A stretch of DNA of 46,783 nucleotides from an uncultured Dehalococcoidia bacterium (GTDB lineage Bacteria > Chloroflexota > Dehalococcoidia > Lucifugimonadales > UBA1127), in the NCBI GenBank assembly GCA_913049785.1, contig CAJWXP010000015.1:1-46783 (forward strand), written 5' to 3'. The notes under the pieces are model-generated. The model ran no database searches. It had not been told where the DNA came from and was given only the letters and a program-made list of their open reading frames with translations. Both the position numbers and the translations under genes were made by a program. Shown piece by piece: positions 25,226 to 32,990 of this stretch. Each line of letters begins with the position of its first letter. Position 1 is the stretch's first letter.

Positions 25226-26983
25226 TCAAGAACGAGAGGCTACCTCTGAGGTCATCCGCTCTTCAACCTGTTCCATCGGGATTGCTCCCAGGTCTGTCCC
25301 ATCGCGCAAACGAACAGCCGCCGCATTGGCCTCGGCCTCTTTGTCGCCTACAACCAACATGTATGGGACTTTCTGCATCTGCGCGTCGCGGATCTTTGCG
25401 TTCATCCGCTCCGACTTGCTGTTCACTTCTACTCGCAAGCCCTGGGCCTTCAATCGCGCTGCAATGGTATCAGCGTACTCTATGTGGCGATCTGAGATAG
25501 GGATGACCACCGCCTGAACGGGGGCCAGCCACAGCGGGAACGCGCCTCCGTAGTGCTCCAACAACACGCCGAAGAACCGCTCAATGGAACCCAGCAATGC
25601 CCGATGCACCATGTACGGTCGATGCTCCTGGCCGTCCGCTCCATCGTAGGTGAGGTCAAACCGTTCCGGGAGGTTGAAGTCGAACTGCACGGTGGTGCAC
25701 TGCCACGAGCGACCGATGGCGTCCCGGATCTTGATGTCCACCTTGGGGCCGTAGAACGCACCGCCGCCCTCGTCCACTTCATATTGTAAACCCTTTGAGT
25801 CCAATGCACGGCGCAGCGACTCGGTTGCATGCTCCCAGTCTTCGTCCGCGCCAACAGCCTTCTCCGGCTTGGTGCTCAGAAAAATCTCGTAGTCGGTAAA
25901 CCCGAACGCCCCCAGTAGGTCGAACGTGAAGTCGAGTACGCCAATGACCTCTTCCTCAACCTGGTCCGGCAGGCAGAAGATGTGGGCATCGTCCTGGGTG
26001 AAGCCGCGCACACGCATGAGACCGTGGAGCACACCGCTTCGCTCGTACCGATACACGGCACCTAGTTCCGTCAGCCGCATGGGCAACTCACGATATGACC
26101 GTTTGTTGGCCTGGTATACCTGGATGTGGAACGGGCAGTTCATGGGTTTTGGATAGTAATTCTGCCCATCGATGTCCATAGCGCTGTACATGCTCTCCTG
26201 GTAGAAATCCAGGTGACCACTGGTGCGCCACAGGGTTTCTTTTCCGATGTGGGGCGTATAGACCATCTCATAGCCACGGTTCAGGTGCTCCTGCCGCCAC
26301 AGGTCTTCAATGATGAGCCGGACTCGAGCGCCTTTCGGGTGCCAGATGACGAGGCCAGGCCCCACCTGTTCAGATATGGAGAAGAGGTCAAGGTCTCGCC
26401 CCAGCTTGCGGTGGTCGCGCTTCTCTGCCTCTTCCAACATGACGAGGTACTCATCCAACGCGTCCTGCGACTCCCATGCGGTGCCGTAGATGCGCTGGAG
26501 CATCGGCTTGTTCTCATCGCCACGCCAGTAGGCCCCGGCTACAGATAGGAGCTTGAAAGCAGCTACCTGGCCGGAGTGCTCCACATGAGGCCCTTCGCAC
26601 AGATCGGTGAAGGGACCGTGTTGGTAGGTGGAAATGGCCTCTTCTTCAGGAATGCCCTCAATGATCTCTAGCTTGAAGCCCTGATCGCTGAAGGCCTCCA
26701 GAGCCTCGCTACGGCTGATCTCAGTGCGAATGAACGGCACGTCTGCGGTAATGCGTTCACGCATCAGGGCATCGATTTTTTCCAAGTCCTCCGGCGTGAA
26801 GGGCCGTGAGACCTCAAAATCGTAGTAAAAACCGTCGTCCGTTGGAGGACCGATGGCGAACTTAGCTTCCGGAAACAGCTGTATCACCGCGTCTGCCATG
26901 ATGTGGCTGGTGGAGTGGCGGATGCGAAACCTTAAGTCCCTGGTTTCCGGTGATGCCTGGAGAAGGTTGGAGTGGGTGGTCAT
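25226..26983 (-). CDS. thrS: Threonine-tRNA ligase lacking the TGS domain
   Basis: A 585-residue class II synthetase. It opens directly in the editing (SAD-like) domain with FRIRHSTSHIMADAV and the zinc/editing-site histidines, followed by the catalytic core with motif 2 (RYERSGVLHGLMRVRGFTQDDAHIFC) and motif 3 (RALLGSIERFFGVLLEHY), then the C-terminal anticodon-binding domain. The N-terminal TGS domain of about 60 residues found in the common 640-residue form is absent. Editing and catalytic parts are complete, so the gene should be functional. GGGA precedes the ATG. I looked for a T-box leader upstream and saw none. Confidence 0.94.
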   Translation of the reverse strand: MTTHSNLLQASPETRDLRFRIRHSTSHIMADAVIQLFPEAKFAIGPPTDDGFYYDFEVSRPFTPEDLEKIDALMRERITADVPFIRTEISRSEALEAFSDQGFKLEIIEGIPEEEAISTYQHGPFTDLCEGPHVEHSGQVAAFKLLSVAGAYWRGDENKPMLQRIYGTAWESQDALDEYLVMLEEAEKRDHRKLGRDLDLFSISEQVGPGLVIWHPKGARVRLIIEDLWRQEHLNRGYEMVYTPHIGKETLWRTSGHLDFYQESMYSAMDIDGQNYYPKPMNCPFHIQVYQANKRSYRELPMRLTELGAVYRYERSGVLHGLMRVRGFTQDDAHIFCLPDQVEEEVIGVLDFTFDLLGAFGFTDYEIFLSTKPEKAVGADEDWEHATESLRRALDSKGLQYEVDEGGGAFYGPKVDIKIRDAIGRSWQCTTVQFDFNLPERFDLTYDGADGQEHRPYMVHRALLGSIERFFGVLLEHYGGAFPLWLAPVQAVVIPISDRHIEYADTIAARLKAQGLRVEVNSKSERMNAKIRDAQMQKVPYMLVVGDKEAEANAAAVRLRDGTDLGAIPMEQVEERMTSEVASRS

Positions 26984-27147
26984 TCCCTACACCTATCGAA
27001 TGAGATTTTGGAGGGCCGCAAAGAAGGGGAGGGCACCAGCAAATCGTAGCGGGCTCCTACTTCTATCCTACCCCAAGGCTACATAACCGGACAAGGGATG
27101 GAGGCTCCGTCTCTGCTGCGATTGCGCTGGGTTAGGAACGATTTGCG

Positions 27148-27177
27148 TTGACACTCAAAGGAGACGCCCGCTATAGT
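27148..27177 (+). promoter_or_regulatory. Strong sigma70-type promoter for the tRNA-Met gene
   Basis: A perfect TTGACA (27148-27153) lies 18 bases from TATAGT (27172-27177), about 57 bases before the tRNA 5' end. Between here and the thrS start (26984-27147) I see no gene. Confidence 0.8.
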
Positions 27178-27233
27178 TGAGAGGTAGCTGGAAACAGAGC
27201 ATTGAGCTCTATGGAAGGCTGCTATTTGTTAGG

Positions 27234-27308
27234 GGCAAGGTAGCTCAGCGGCAGAGCGGGCGCTTCATAAGCGCTAGGTCATAGGTTCGAATCCTATCCT
27301 TGCCACCA
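27234..27308 (+). tRNA. tRNA-Met (CAT), elongator type
   Basis: A complete cloverleaf. Acceptor GGCAAGG/CCTTGCC, D arm GCTC/GAGC, anticodon loop TTCATAA (anticodon CAT), T arm ATAGG-TTCGAAT-CCTAT, discriminator A and encoded CCA. The paired G1-C72 and the lack of three G-C pairs in the anticodon stem argue against the initiator. A lysidine-modified tRNA-Ile (CAT) cannot be excluded by eye. Confidence 0.9.
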
Positions 27309-27348
27309 ACGTACCACAATGCTGGGGACTGCCCTGAGGGGCAGCGAA

Positions 27349-27399
27349 GACTTTAGTCTCCTTGCCTCAGCAACATATACGGGGGACTAAAGCCCGAGG
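27349..27399. repeat. Palindromic intergenic repeat, two facing copies
   Basis: GACTTTAGTCTCC (27349-27361) faces GGGGGACTAAAGCCC (27381-27395), giving a stem of about 11 bp with a loop of about 19 bases containing CAACATAT. The same unit (GGAGACTAAAGCC, usually preceded by TCGCTGCGGCG) recurs at 27488-27517, at 30181-30212 and, degenerate, at 30915-30945. It lies between tRNA-Met and tRNA-Val. Confidence 0.65.
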
Positions 27400-27409
27400 A
27401 CGAAATCTG

Positions 27410-27486
27410 GGGCGGCTAGCTCAGCTGGTTAGAGCGCTTCCTTCACACGGAAGAGGTCACAGGTTCGAGTCCTGTGTCGCCCACCA
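27410..27486 (+). tRNA. tRNA-Val (CAC)
   Basis: A complete cloverleaf. Acceptor GGGCGGC/GTCGCCC (one G-T pair), D arm GCTC/GAGC, anticodon stem CTTCC/GGAAG with loop TTCACAC (anticodon CAC), T arm ACAGG-TTCGAGT-CCTGT, and encoded CCA. With the GAC isoacceptor at 22117-22193 the window holds two valine tRNAs. Confidence 0.96.
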
Positions 27487-27487
27487 C

Positions 27488-27517
27488 TTATTTCGCTGCG
27501 GCGAGGAGACTAAAGCC
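27488..27517 (+). repeat. Copy of the intergenic repeat next to tRNA-Val
   Basis: TCGCTGCGGCGAGGAGAC followed by TAAAGCC starts directly after the tRNA CCA end. It matches the copy at 30181-30212 read on the opposite strand. Confidence 0.6.
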
Positions 27518-27534
27518 CTCTGGCCCGCATGGCG

Positions 27535-28995
27535 TTAAGCTCGGGTGCGTGCCTTGGGCGGTGAGTAGGACATAACCGATTTGGCCGACTTCCGGGCAAC
27601 GCCAGTCTTCTGGGCCGCTGCGGCTACCTCTTTTGCGACTCGTCGAACAACGCTTAGGTCAAAGATGCCGGGGATGATGTAGTCCTCGTTCAGGTCACTG
27701 TCCGGCACCCCTGCGGCAATCGCCTGGGCGGCAGCCATCTTCATCTCTTCATTGATCGTCGTAGCCCGCACATCCAGCGCGCCTCGGAACATGCCGGGGA
27801 AGCAGAGGGCGTTGTTGATCTGGTTGGCGTAGTCCGAGCGACCCGTAGCCATAACCCTGGCGACGCCTTTGAGCTCCTCTGGCCATATCTCTGGATCCGG
27901 GTTGGCCATGGCGAAGACAATGGGGTTATCGTTCATGTCAGATACCATCTGCGGCGTCACGGTGTTGGGGGCGGAGAGGCCCAGGAACACGTCCGCTCCC
28001 TGCATGGCTCTGGCTAGATCACCCTCGATGTTGTCAGGGTTGGAGATCTCTGCAAATTCGTCCTTGGCCGTGTTTCCTCGGTTGTCGCGACCACGATAGA
28101 CGATGCCGGACGTGTCCACGCCGATGATGTTGTTGGCTCCCGCAGCCATGAGCATCTTGGCACAAGCGATGCCGCCGGCGCCCACGCCGTTCACCACCAC
28201 CTTGATGTCATCCATGTGCTTGCCCGTGACCTTCAACGCGTTGATCAGGCCTGCCATCGCCACAACGGCGGTGCCATGCTGGTCATCGTGGAACACAGGG
28301 ATGTCCAACTCGTTCCTGAGTCGGTCCTCAATGTAGAAGCAGCGGGGTGCGGAGATGTCTTCCAGATTGATGCCGCCGAAGCCCACGGACATCGCCTTCA
28401 CGATGGCTATAATCTCGTCAGCGTCCTTGGTGTCCAGACACACGGGCCACGCATCCACGCCAGCCAGCTCCTTGAACAACACGGCTTTGCCCTCCATGAC
28501 GGGCATAGCGCTGCCGGGGCCGATATCGCCCAGGCCAAGTACCGCGGTGCCGTCCGTCACGATTGCGACGGTGTTCCCCTTGCCTGTCAATGTCCAGAGA
28601 GCAGATGGGTCATGGTAGATGGCCATGCTGACGCGTCCCACGCCCGGTGTGTACACCATGGACATGTCGTTTCGAGTCTTCACGGGGGTTCGGCTGGCTA
28701 TCTCGATCTTGCCGCCCAGATGCTTCAGGAACACCGGATCAGACACGTTGAGCACCTTCACTCCGGGTACAGCGCGCACGCTCTTGGCGATCTTCTCGCC
28801 GTGGGCAACGTCGCGGGCGTTTACAGTGATATCACGGACCATCGTGTTTCGACTGGAACTGACGGTGTCTATCGCGCCGATGTCGCCTTCGGCCTCGCCA
28901 ATAGCCGAGGAGATGGTTCCAAGCATACCGGCTTCGTTGGCGTACTGAGCTCTTATGGTGATGCTGTATGCGATGCTGGGATTGTTTGATGGCAT
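27535..28995 (-). CDS. NAD(P)-dependent malic enzyme with N-terminal ACT domain
   Basis: A 486-residue enzyme that oxidatively decarboxylates malate to pyruvate. Residues about 8-85 form an ACT regulatory domain (ITIRAQYANEAGMLGTISSAIGE), absent from the simplest malic enzymes and suggesting amino-acid or metabolite control. The catalytic part has MVYTPGVGRVS, the metal-site acid FGGINLEDISAPRCF, DIPVFHDDQHGTA and the dinucleotide-binding VVNGVGAGGIACAKML. A Lys/Arg/Ala-rich C-terminal tail follows. GGAGGG lies upstream of the ATG. The gene is transcribed leftward, toward the tRNA genes. Confidence 0.93.
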   Translation of the reverse strand: MPSNNPSIAYSITIRAQYANEAGMLGTISSAIGEAEGDIGAIDTVSSSRNTMVRDITVNARDVAHGEKIAKSVRAVPGVKVLNVSDPVFLKHLGGKIEIASRTPVKTRNDMSMVYTPGVGRVSMAIYHDPSALWTLTGKGNTVAIVTDGTAVLGLGDIGPGSAMPVMEGKAVLFKELAGVDAWPVCLDTKDADEIIAIVKAMSVGFGGINLEDISAPRCFYIEDRLRNELDIPVFHDDQHGTAVVAMAGLINALKVTGKHMDDIKVVVNGVGAGGIACAKMLMAAGANNIIGVDTSGIVYRGRDNRGNTAKDEFAEISNPDNIEGDLARAMQGADVFLGLSAPNTVTPQMVSDMNDNPIVFAMANPDPEIWPEELKGVARVMATGRSDYANQINNALCFPGMFRGALDVRATTINEEMKMAAAQAIAAGVPDSDLNEDYIIPGIFDLSVVRRVAKEVAAAAQKTGVARKSAKSVMSYSPPKARTRA

Positions 28996-29193
28996 TGTCG
29001 GAACCCTCCCTAAACGTGATGTTCACCGGCCTTTGGTGCGTCCCCTATCGAAGGTTGCGCATATCATACTCGACGCGGTTGCATAGAGATACCTAAAGGG
29101 AAAAACGATCACAAACCAAGCAGGCTCCCCTCTAGGTGATGACCATGTGCGGCACTGTGCGTAGAATGTGTGCAGTTCGACGAGAGGTGACAC

Positions 29194-30180
29194 GTGCCAG
29201 ATGGACAAAAGATAGCGGGCAGAGTGTTCGTGACCAGGGACCTAGCGCCGCCAGTGATCCAGCGACTGCGCGATGAGTTCAGCGAGGTTGACGTGTGGGA
29301 GCCGTACGGGCCGCCGGCGCCCAGGGAGCTTGCCGAGCGCACGACAGGGTGCGTGGCGCTGCTGACGATGGTGTCTGACCGCGTTGACGCAGCGTTGCTG
29401 GATGCCGCTCCTACGTTGAAGGTGGTGGCGAACATGGCGGTGGGCTACAACAACGTGGACATCGCCGCCGCTGCTGCACGGGGAGTGGTCATCACCAACA
29501 CGCCCAACGTGCTGGAAGAGACCACTGCTGACATGGCCTTCGCGCTGATGCTGGCCGTCGCTCGACGTGTGGTAGAGTCAGACGCCGATACCCGCGCTGG
29601 CAACTGGGGTCTCTGGCACCCAGGACTCTGGCTGGGGAACGATGTCCATGGCGCTACGCTTGGCATTGTAGGCCTGGGGACAATAGGTAGCGCTGTGGCC
29701 CGTCGAGCAGGGGGCTTCGATATGCGCATCAAGTACACGGCCCGCAATCGACAGTCTGAGACAGAGGCCGCCGTGGGCGCCGAGTACGTGCCGGACCTGC
29801 GCGACTTGCTGGGCCAGAGCGACTTCGTATCGCTGCATGTGCCGCTAACCGACGCCACACGCGACCTCATAGGCGTGCCGGAGTTCCGGGCGATGAAGTC
29901 GACCGCATACCTGATAAACACGTCGCGAGGGGATGTGGTGAACACGGACGCGCTTCTAGCTGCCCTGCAAGACGGCGCGATTGCCGGAGCGGGTATCGAT
30001 GTGACGGCACCGGAGCCTATCCCACCCGACCACCCCCTGCTGAAGCAGTCCAACCTGGTCATCACGCCACACCTTGGCAGCGCAACCCATGCCACTCGCA
30101 TCCGCATGGCGATGCTGGCCGCTGAGAACGCCATAGCTGCGTGCACCGGGGCCCCGGTGCCTAATGCCGTCACTGGCTAG
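29194..30180 (+). CDS. D-2-hydroxyacid dehydrogenase, glyoxylate reductase-like
   Basis: A 328-residue NAD(P)-dependent D-isomer-specific dehydrogenase. It has the substrate-domain motif VANMAVGYNNVD, the Rossmann motif LGIVGLGTIGSAVARR (about 151-166), and the catalytic triad Arg (INTSRGDVV), Glu (DVTAPEP) and His (ITPHLGSAT). This set is typical of glyoxylate/hydroxypyruvate reductases, but other 2-oxoacids are possible. GTG at 29194 is chosen because GAGAGG lies 5 bases upstream. It is divergent from the malic enzyme gene across about 200 bases, and the stop abuts a repeat copy. Confidence 0.92.
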   Translation: MPDGQKIAGRVFVTRDLAPPVIQRLRDEFSEVDVWEPYGPPAPRELAERTTGCVALLTMVSDRVDAALLDAAPTLKVVANMAVGYNNVDIAAAAARGVVITNTPNVLEETTADMAFALMLAVARRVVESDADTRAGNWGLWHPGLWLGNDVHGATLGIVGLGTIGSAVARRAGGFDMRIKYTARNRQSETEAAVGAEYVPDLRDLLGQSDFVSLHVPLTDATRDLIGVPEFRAMKSTAYLINTSRGDVVNTDALLAALQDGAIAGAGIDVTAPEPIPPDHPLLKQSNLVITPHLGSATHATRIRMAMLAAENAIAACTGAPVPNAVTG

Positions 30181-30212
30181 GCCTTTAGTCCCCTCCGCCG
30201 CAGCGACATATG
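30181..30212 (-). repeat. Copy of the intergenic repeat after the hydroxyacid dehydrogenase
   Basis: Read on the minus strand it is CATATGTCGCTGCGGCGG followed by AGGGGACTAAAGGC, the same unit as at 27488-27517 and 27349-27399. It begins right after the stop codon. The rest of 30213-30310 shows nothing I can name apart from short GC-rich stems. Confidence 0.6.
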
Positions 30213-30310
30213 CCGGGAGCACATCCCCCGGAGCCCTTTGCCAGAGGGGAACCCCTCTGTACTCCCCGTTGTTGGCAGCGACCAATGCCCGCATAAAGCG
30301 ACCCACACCA

Positions 30311-30340
30311 TTGACCAGCACCTAGCCCGCTCCCTATAAT
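30311..30340 (+). promoter_or_regulatory. tRNA-Gly promoter
   Basis: TTGACC (30311-30316) lies 18 bases from a perfect TATAAT (30335-30340), ending 10 bases before the tRNA 5' end. Confidence 0.85.
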
Positions 30341-30350
30341 GGCTATGCGA

Positions 30351-30425
30351 GCGGAAGTAGTTCAGCGGTAGAACGCCTCCTTGCCAAGGAGGAGGTCGGG
30401 AGTTCGAATCTCCTCTTCCGCTCCA
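30351..30425 (+). tRNA. tRNA-Gly (GCC)
   Basis: A complete cloverleaf. Acceptor GCGGAAG/CTTCCGC, D arm GTTC/GAAC, anticodon stem CCTCC/GGAGG with loop TTGCCAA (anticodon GCC), T arm GGGAG-TTCGAAT-CTCCT, discriminator T and encoded CCA. Confidence 0.97.
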
Positions 30426-30459
30426 CTTCTCTTCTCTTGTTTGCGAGACCCTACGCAAT

Positions 30460-30669
30460 TCACTCCTTAACCCCATTGCACCATGTGACGTATGCTTGGT
30501 ATTCTTTACCTAAATCTAGGAAATGTAATGATGCTGTTGTGGGGCCGTGCTGGATGGAATCGAGGCTGATGTGGCGAATGCCCAGCTTCCGAGCAAGAGC
30601 GTCTGCCAGCGATGTCTTGCCACTACCGCCGAAAATGGCAATACGTCGACCAAGTGGCTGGGTCTGCAC
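30460..30669 (-). pseudogene. Decayed P-loop kinase (adenylate kinase/topology-modulation type)
   Basis: The 69-codon frame starts RRIAIFGGSGKTSLADALARKLGIRHISLDSIQHGP (in pieces RRIAIFGGSGKTSLA, DALARKLGIRHISLDSIQHG), which matches the first 35 residues of FlaR-like or adenylate-kinase-like P-loop NTPases. The Walker A loop is two residues short of GxxxxGK[ST], and after HGP the similarity stops, so the remaining roughly 130 residues of the family are missing. It follows DUF951 by 17 bases. I read it as a truncated, non-functional gene, though a small expressed fragment cannot be excluded. Confidence 0.55.
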
Positions 30670-30686
30670 GTTATCCTCCGGAGTAG

Positions 30687-30884
30687 CTAGCTCTGGGGTG
30701 TCGAGATGCGTTTGACGCGCTTTCTAAGCTCGCTACGGATCAGCGTCAACCGGCGACTGCACGTGGTGCACACGATGCCGATGTCCATGCCCACCCGCAC
30801 CACCTCCCACTGCAAGCCGCCGCAGGGGTGCTTCTTCTTAAGGGTGAGCACATCGCCCAGGTGAACGTCCAGAATCTCCGGCAT
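30687..30884 (-). CDS. DUF951 family protein
   Basis: A 65-residue basic protein with the DUF951 pattern: an N-terminal LDVHLGDVLTLKKKHPCGG, then WEVVRVGMDIGIVCTTCSRRL, then RSELRKRVKRI. Three cysteines (HPCGG and CTTC) may bind a metal, and the fold is probably a small SH3-like nucleic-acid-binding barrel. The function is unknown. In Firmicutes and Chloroflexota it often sits near translation or chromosome-partition genes. GAGG precedes the ATG by 8 bases. Confidence 0.85.
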   Translation of the reverse strand: MPEILDVHLGDVLTLKKKHPCGGLQWEVVRVGMDIGIVCTTCSRRLTLIRSELRKRVKRISTPQS

Positions 30885-30914
30885 GTTTTAAGCCTCGTGT
30901 AAACATCGCCCCGG

Positions 30915-30945
30915 CTGTAGTCTCCACATATCAAGACTGAAGCCC
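30915..30945. repeat. Degenerate copy of the intergenic repeat
   Basis: TAGTCTCC, then ACATAT, then AGACTGAAGCCC in this order and spacing mirrors the pair at 27349-27399 with an internal deletion of the loop. It is a weak match and is included because of the order of blocks. Confidence 0.35.
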
Positions 30946-30968
30946 ACGGTGTCCCCCCACAAAGCCGA

Positions 30969-31808
30969 CTAAGTCGGCCAGCCGAGATCGCGGTCTTCCA
31001 GCATGACGTTCATACGGTCTCGTAGCTGTGTCGCAGCCTTACGAGCGTCGTCGGGGTAGGTGGCCGGGTCGTTGCCAGCGTAGAGTACCCCACGCGACGC
31101 GCTGACCATGGCGTTGCGACCCTGAACGTCGATGCCAGCCATCGTCGATTTTTCAAGCGAGCCCTCCTGCGCGCCGACGCCCGGAATCAGGATGGGCATG
31201 TCAGGGCACAGGTCACGGATGACCTCAAGCTCATCGGGGTACGTCGCACCTACGACAAGGCCAACATTACCATGTGTGTTCCATTTAGCGGCGGAGATGG
31301 CCACCCACTCGTAGAAGGGCCTGGAATCGCCTCCCAACGGCGGCGTGACGATCAGGTCTTGCAGCTCCCGAGCGCCGGGATTGGAGGAGCGGCACCACAC
31401 CAGCACACCCTTATGGTGGTAGTCCAGGAACGGCTCAACCGAGTCCTGCCCACCGAAGGCGTTCACCGTCACGCAGTCGAAGCCCCACACGTCAAACATC
31501 GCGTGGGCATAGGCCGTTGCCGTGTTGCCGATGTCGCCGCGTTTGGAGTCGCCGATAACCGGAATCCATGAAGGTATCGCCTTCAGTGTCTGCTCCAGCG
31601 CCTCGTGGCCGGCAGGGCCCAACGCCTCGTAGAAGCCCAGGTTGGGTTTGTAGGCGCACACAAGGTCGGACGTCGCCTCGATGATCGCGCGATTGAACTC
31701 AGCCACGTCTGGTACGGGCATCAGCTTAGGGTCAGGGTCTAGGCCGACGCACAGCAGGGAGTTGTTGCGTTCCGCAGCGGCCTGGAGCATCTCTACGAAG
31801 GTGGGCAT
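30969..31808 (-). CDS. pyrF: Orotidine 5'-phosphate decarboxylase (type 2)
   Basis: A 279-residue TIM-barrel enzyme converting OMP to UMP, the last step of pyrimidine synthesis. The substrate loop CVGLDPDPKLMP, Lys in VCAYKPNLGFYEALG, the catalytic DSKRGDIGNTA (Asp/Lys pairs) and the phosphate-binding LIPGVGAQEG are present. This is the longer PyrF subtype of about 280 residues. I start at the ATG at 31808 because AGGAG lies 6 bases upstream. An earlier in-frame start would add 10 unconserved residues. No other pyrimidine genes are nearby. Confidence 0.94.
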   Translation of the reverse strand: MPTFVEMLQAAAERNNSLLCVGLDPDPKLMPVPDVAEFNRAIIEATSDLVCAYKPNLGFYEALGPAGHEALEQTLKAIPSWIPVIGDSKRGDIGNTATAYAHAMFDVWGFDCVTVNAFGGQDSVEPFLDYHHKGVLVWCRSSNPGARELQDLIVTPPLGGDSRPFYEWVAISAAKWNTHGNVGLVVGATYPDELEVIRDLCPDMPILIPGVGAQEGSLEKSTMAGIDVQGRNAMVSASRGVLYAGNDPATYPDDARKAATQLRDRMNVMLEDRDLGWPT

Positions 31809-31896
31809 GGCTTCTCCTAAAAGGGGGTGTGGGGTCAATGGAGTATAGCAGGGCGAGCACTGGGGCTGGAAGATGTTTATCGACGAGATTTCGTCG

Positions 31897-32373
31897 TCAT
31901 GTCAGGGCGTCGCCGACTATGATGCCCGTTACCGTCAGCACCGTTACAATCACCCCGGCGATTACCACTCCCAGTGCGATGAGGGGAATAGCCTTCTTTG
32001 CCGGTATCCCGAAAGCCCAGGAGGCCAGAGAGCCCGTCCACGCGCCCGTGATGGGCAGGGGGATGGCTACCAGCACGATCAGGAAGGCTGGACCATACTT
32101 GGCGAATTTGTTGTCATACGTACGTAGTAAGGACTCTGTGCGCCAGTCCAGCATCCGCGTGAGGAATGTGGGGTACTTGCGCAGCAACCGAGCGCCAATG
32201 TGCAGGCCCGGAATGATGAACAGCACTGGAATGATGTTGCCAACTATGGATACGGGGAGCACCTGGTACCACGGCAAATCCAGGGTGTAGATGCCCAGAG
32301 GGACGGAGAACCGGAGTTCGCCCGCCGGGGTCATGGCAGCAAAAAAGACCTCTAGGAATTCAACTACGTCCAT
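31897..32373 (-). CDS. Small multidrug export family membrane protein (COG2426/Pfam Sm_multidrug_ex)
   Basis: A 158-residue protein with an N-terminal FFAAMTPAGELRFSVPLGI motif, hydrophobic segments around 37-58, 94-113 and 128-150, and a central IPLPITGAWTGSLASWAFGIP, all typical of the poorly characterised COG2426 family. The transport function is a family label, not shown here. The ATG at 32373 is preferred over upstream TTG/GTG because the -10 element overlaps those codons, implying a leaderless message. No ribosome binding site is visible. Confidence 0.8.
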   Translation of the reverse strand: MDVVEFLEVFFAAMTPAGELRFSVPLGIYTLDLPWYQVLPVSIVGNIIPVLFIIPGLHIGARLLRKYPTFLTRMLDWRTESLLRTYDNKFAKYGPAFLIVLVAIPLPITGAWTGSLASWAFGIPAKKAIPLIALGVVIAGVIVTVLTVTGIIVGDALT

Positions 32374-32381
32374 CTGCACCA

Positions 32382-32410
32382 AGTATAGCGAGGGTTATTG
32401 TACATGTCAG
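32382..32410 (-). promoter_or_regulatory. Promoter giving a probable leaderless mRNA
   Basis: On the minus strand CTGACA (32405-32410) lies 17 bases from TATACT (32382-32387). The expected start point, about 7 bases further, falls at or next to the ATG at 32373. It lies immediately after the TauE-like stop codon, separating the COG2426-type gene from the pentose-phosphate operon. Confidence 0.6.
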
Positions 32411-32414
32411 GGTG

Positions 32415-32990
32415 CTAATCAAAGATCTGCACGGCGATGACCAGGATGCCCACCGCTACGAACACCGTTGCTAGCATCCGCTCTGCGATGTTCGTGGGTA
32501 TCTTACTCTGGATGCGCGGGCCTATCTGTGCGCCGGTGATGACGCCCGGAATCGACCACACCACCACGTGCCACGCGGGCTCACCGGCTATGGCGTGGAT
32601 GCCTGCCGCGAAGAACACCGTGACCGTGAGGATAGTGATGGATGTACTTACGGCGATGCGTAGGGGTATCCGACCCCTGAGCACAAGCTGTGAGGTGTTG
32701 ATCTCCGGTAGCCCGGAATTCATGAGCCCGGTAATGAACGCTCCAAACGCACAAAGACCCTGGCTGATGCCTCGACTGGGTCGGACGTACTGGTACTCCC
32801 TGCCGTCCCGCGCCTGCACCACTGTCACGTGACTTGTGGCTAGTGCTGTTGCGGCACTTACAACGGTCTCAACGCGCCGCAGGTTGGTCCACAGCATGAA
32901 CGCCGCTAGCACGATGAGCGCTACGCCGAACACGGCCTGAACTGTTGCTTGTGGCGTCTCAAACACATGGAGGTCTTCATGCGTCATCAT
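32415..32990 (-). CDS. TauE/SafE-like membrane protein, C-terminal half only
   Basis: A protein of about 191 residues with hydrophobic segments at about 15-32, 73-90, 110-128, 137-155 and 170-188. It resembles the second half of TauE/SafE sulfite/anion exporters: FGVALIVLAAFMLWTN is the end of the first half, then GAFITGLMNSGLPEINTSQLVLRGRIPLRIAVSTS. The usual N-terminal half of four TM segments is missing, and GxGGG is replaced by NSGLPE. The start (ATG 32990 or 32987) overlaps the end of zwf by 11-14 bases, so it is coupled to the operon. It could be a true half-size transporter that dimerises or a 5'-truncated gene. Confidence 0.6.
   Translation of the reverse strand: MMTHEDLHVFETPQATVQAVFGVALIVLAAFMLWTNLRRVETVVSAATALATSHVTVVQARDGREYQYVRPSRGISQGLCAFGAFITGLMNSGLPEINTSQLVLRGRIPLRIAVSTSITILTVTVFFAAGIHAIAGEPAWHVVVWSIPGVITGAQIGPRIQSKIPTNIAERMLATVFVAVGILVIAVQIFD

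Noticed and set aside
26984-27147. T-box riboswitch leader for thrS
   Set aside because: No T-box sequence, specifier stem or terminator/antiterminator pair is visible on the minus strand.
27234-27308. Initiator tRNA-fMet
   Set aside because: It has a G1-C72 pair and lacks the three consecutive G-C pairs of the initiator anticodon stem.
28216-28989. Long plus-strand frame opposite the malic enzyme
   Set aside because: It is antisense to a well-conserved gene, has no recognisable domain and shows shadow-type composition.
30460-30669. Functional adenylate or shikimate kinase
   Set aside because: Walker A is shortened and over two thirds of the domain is missing.
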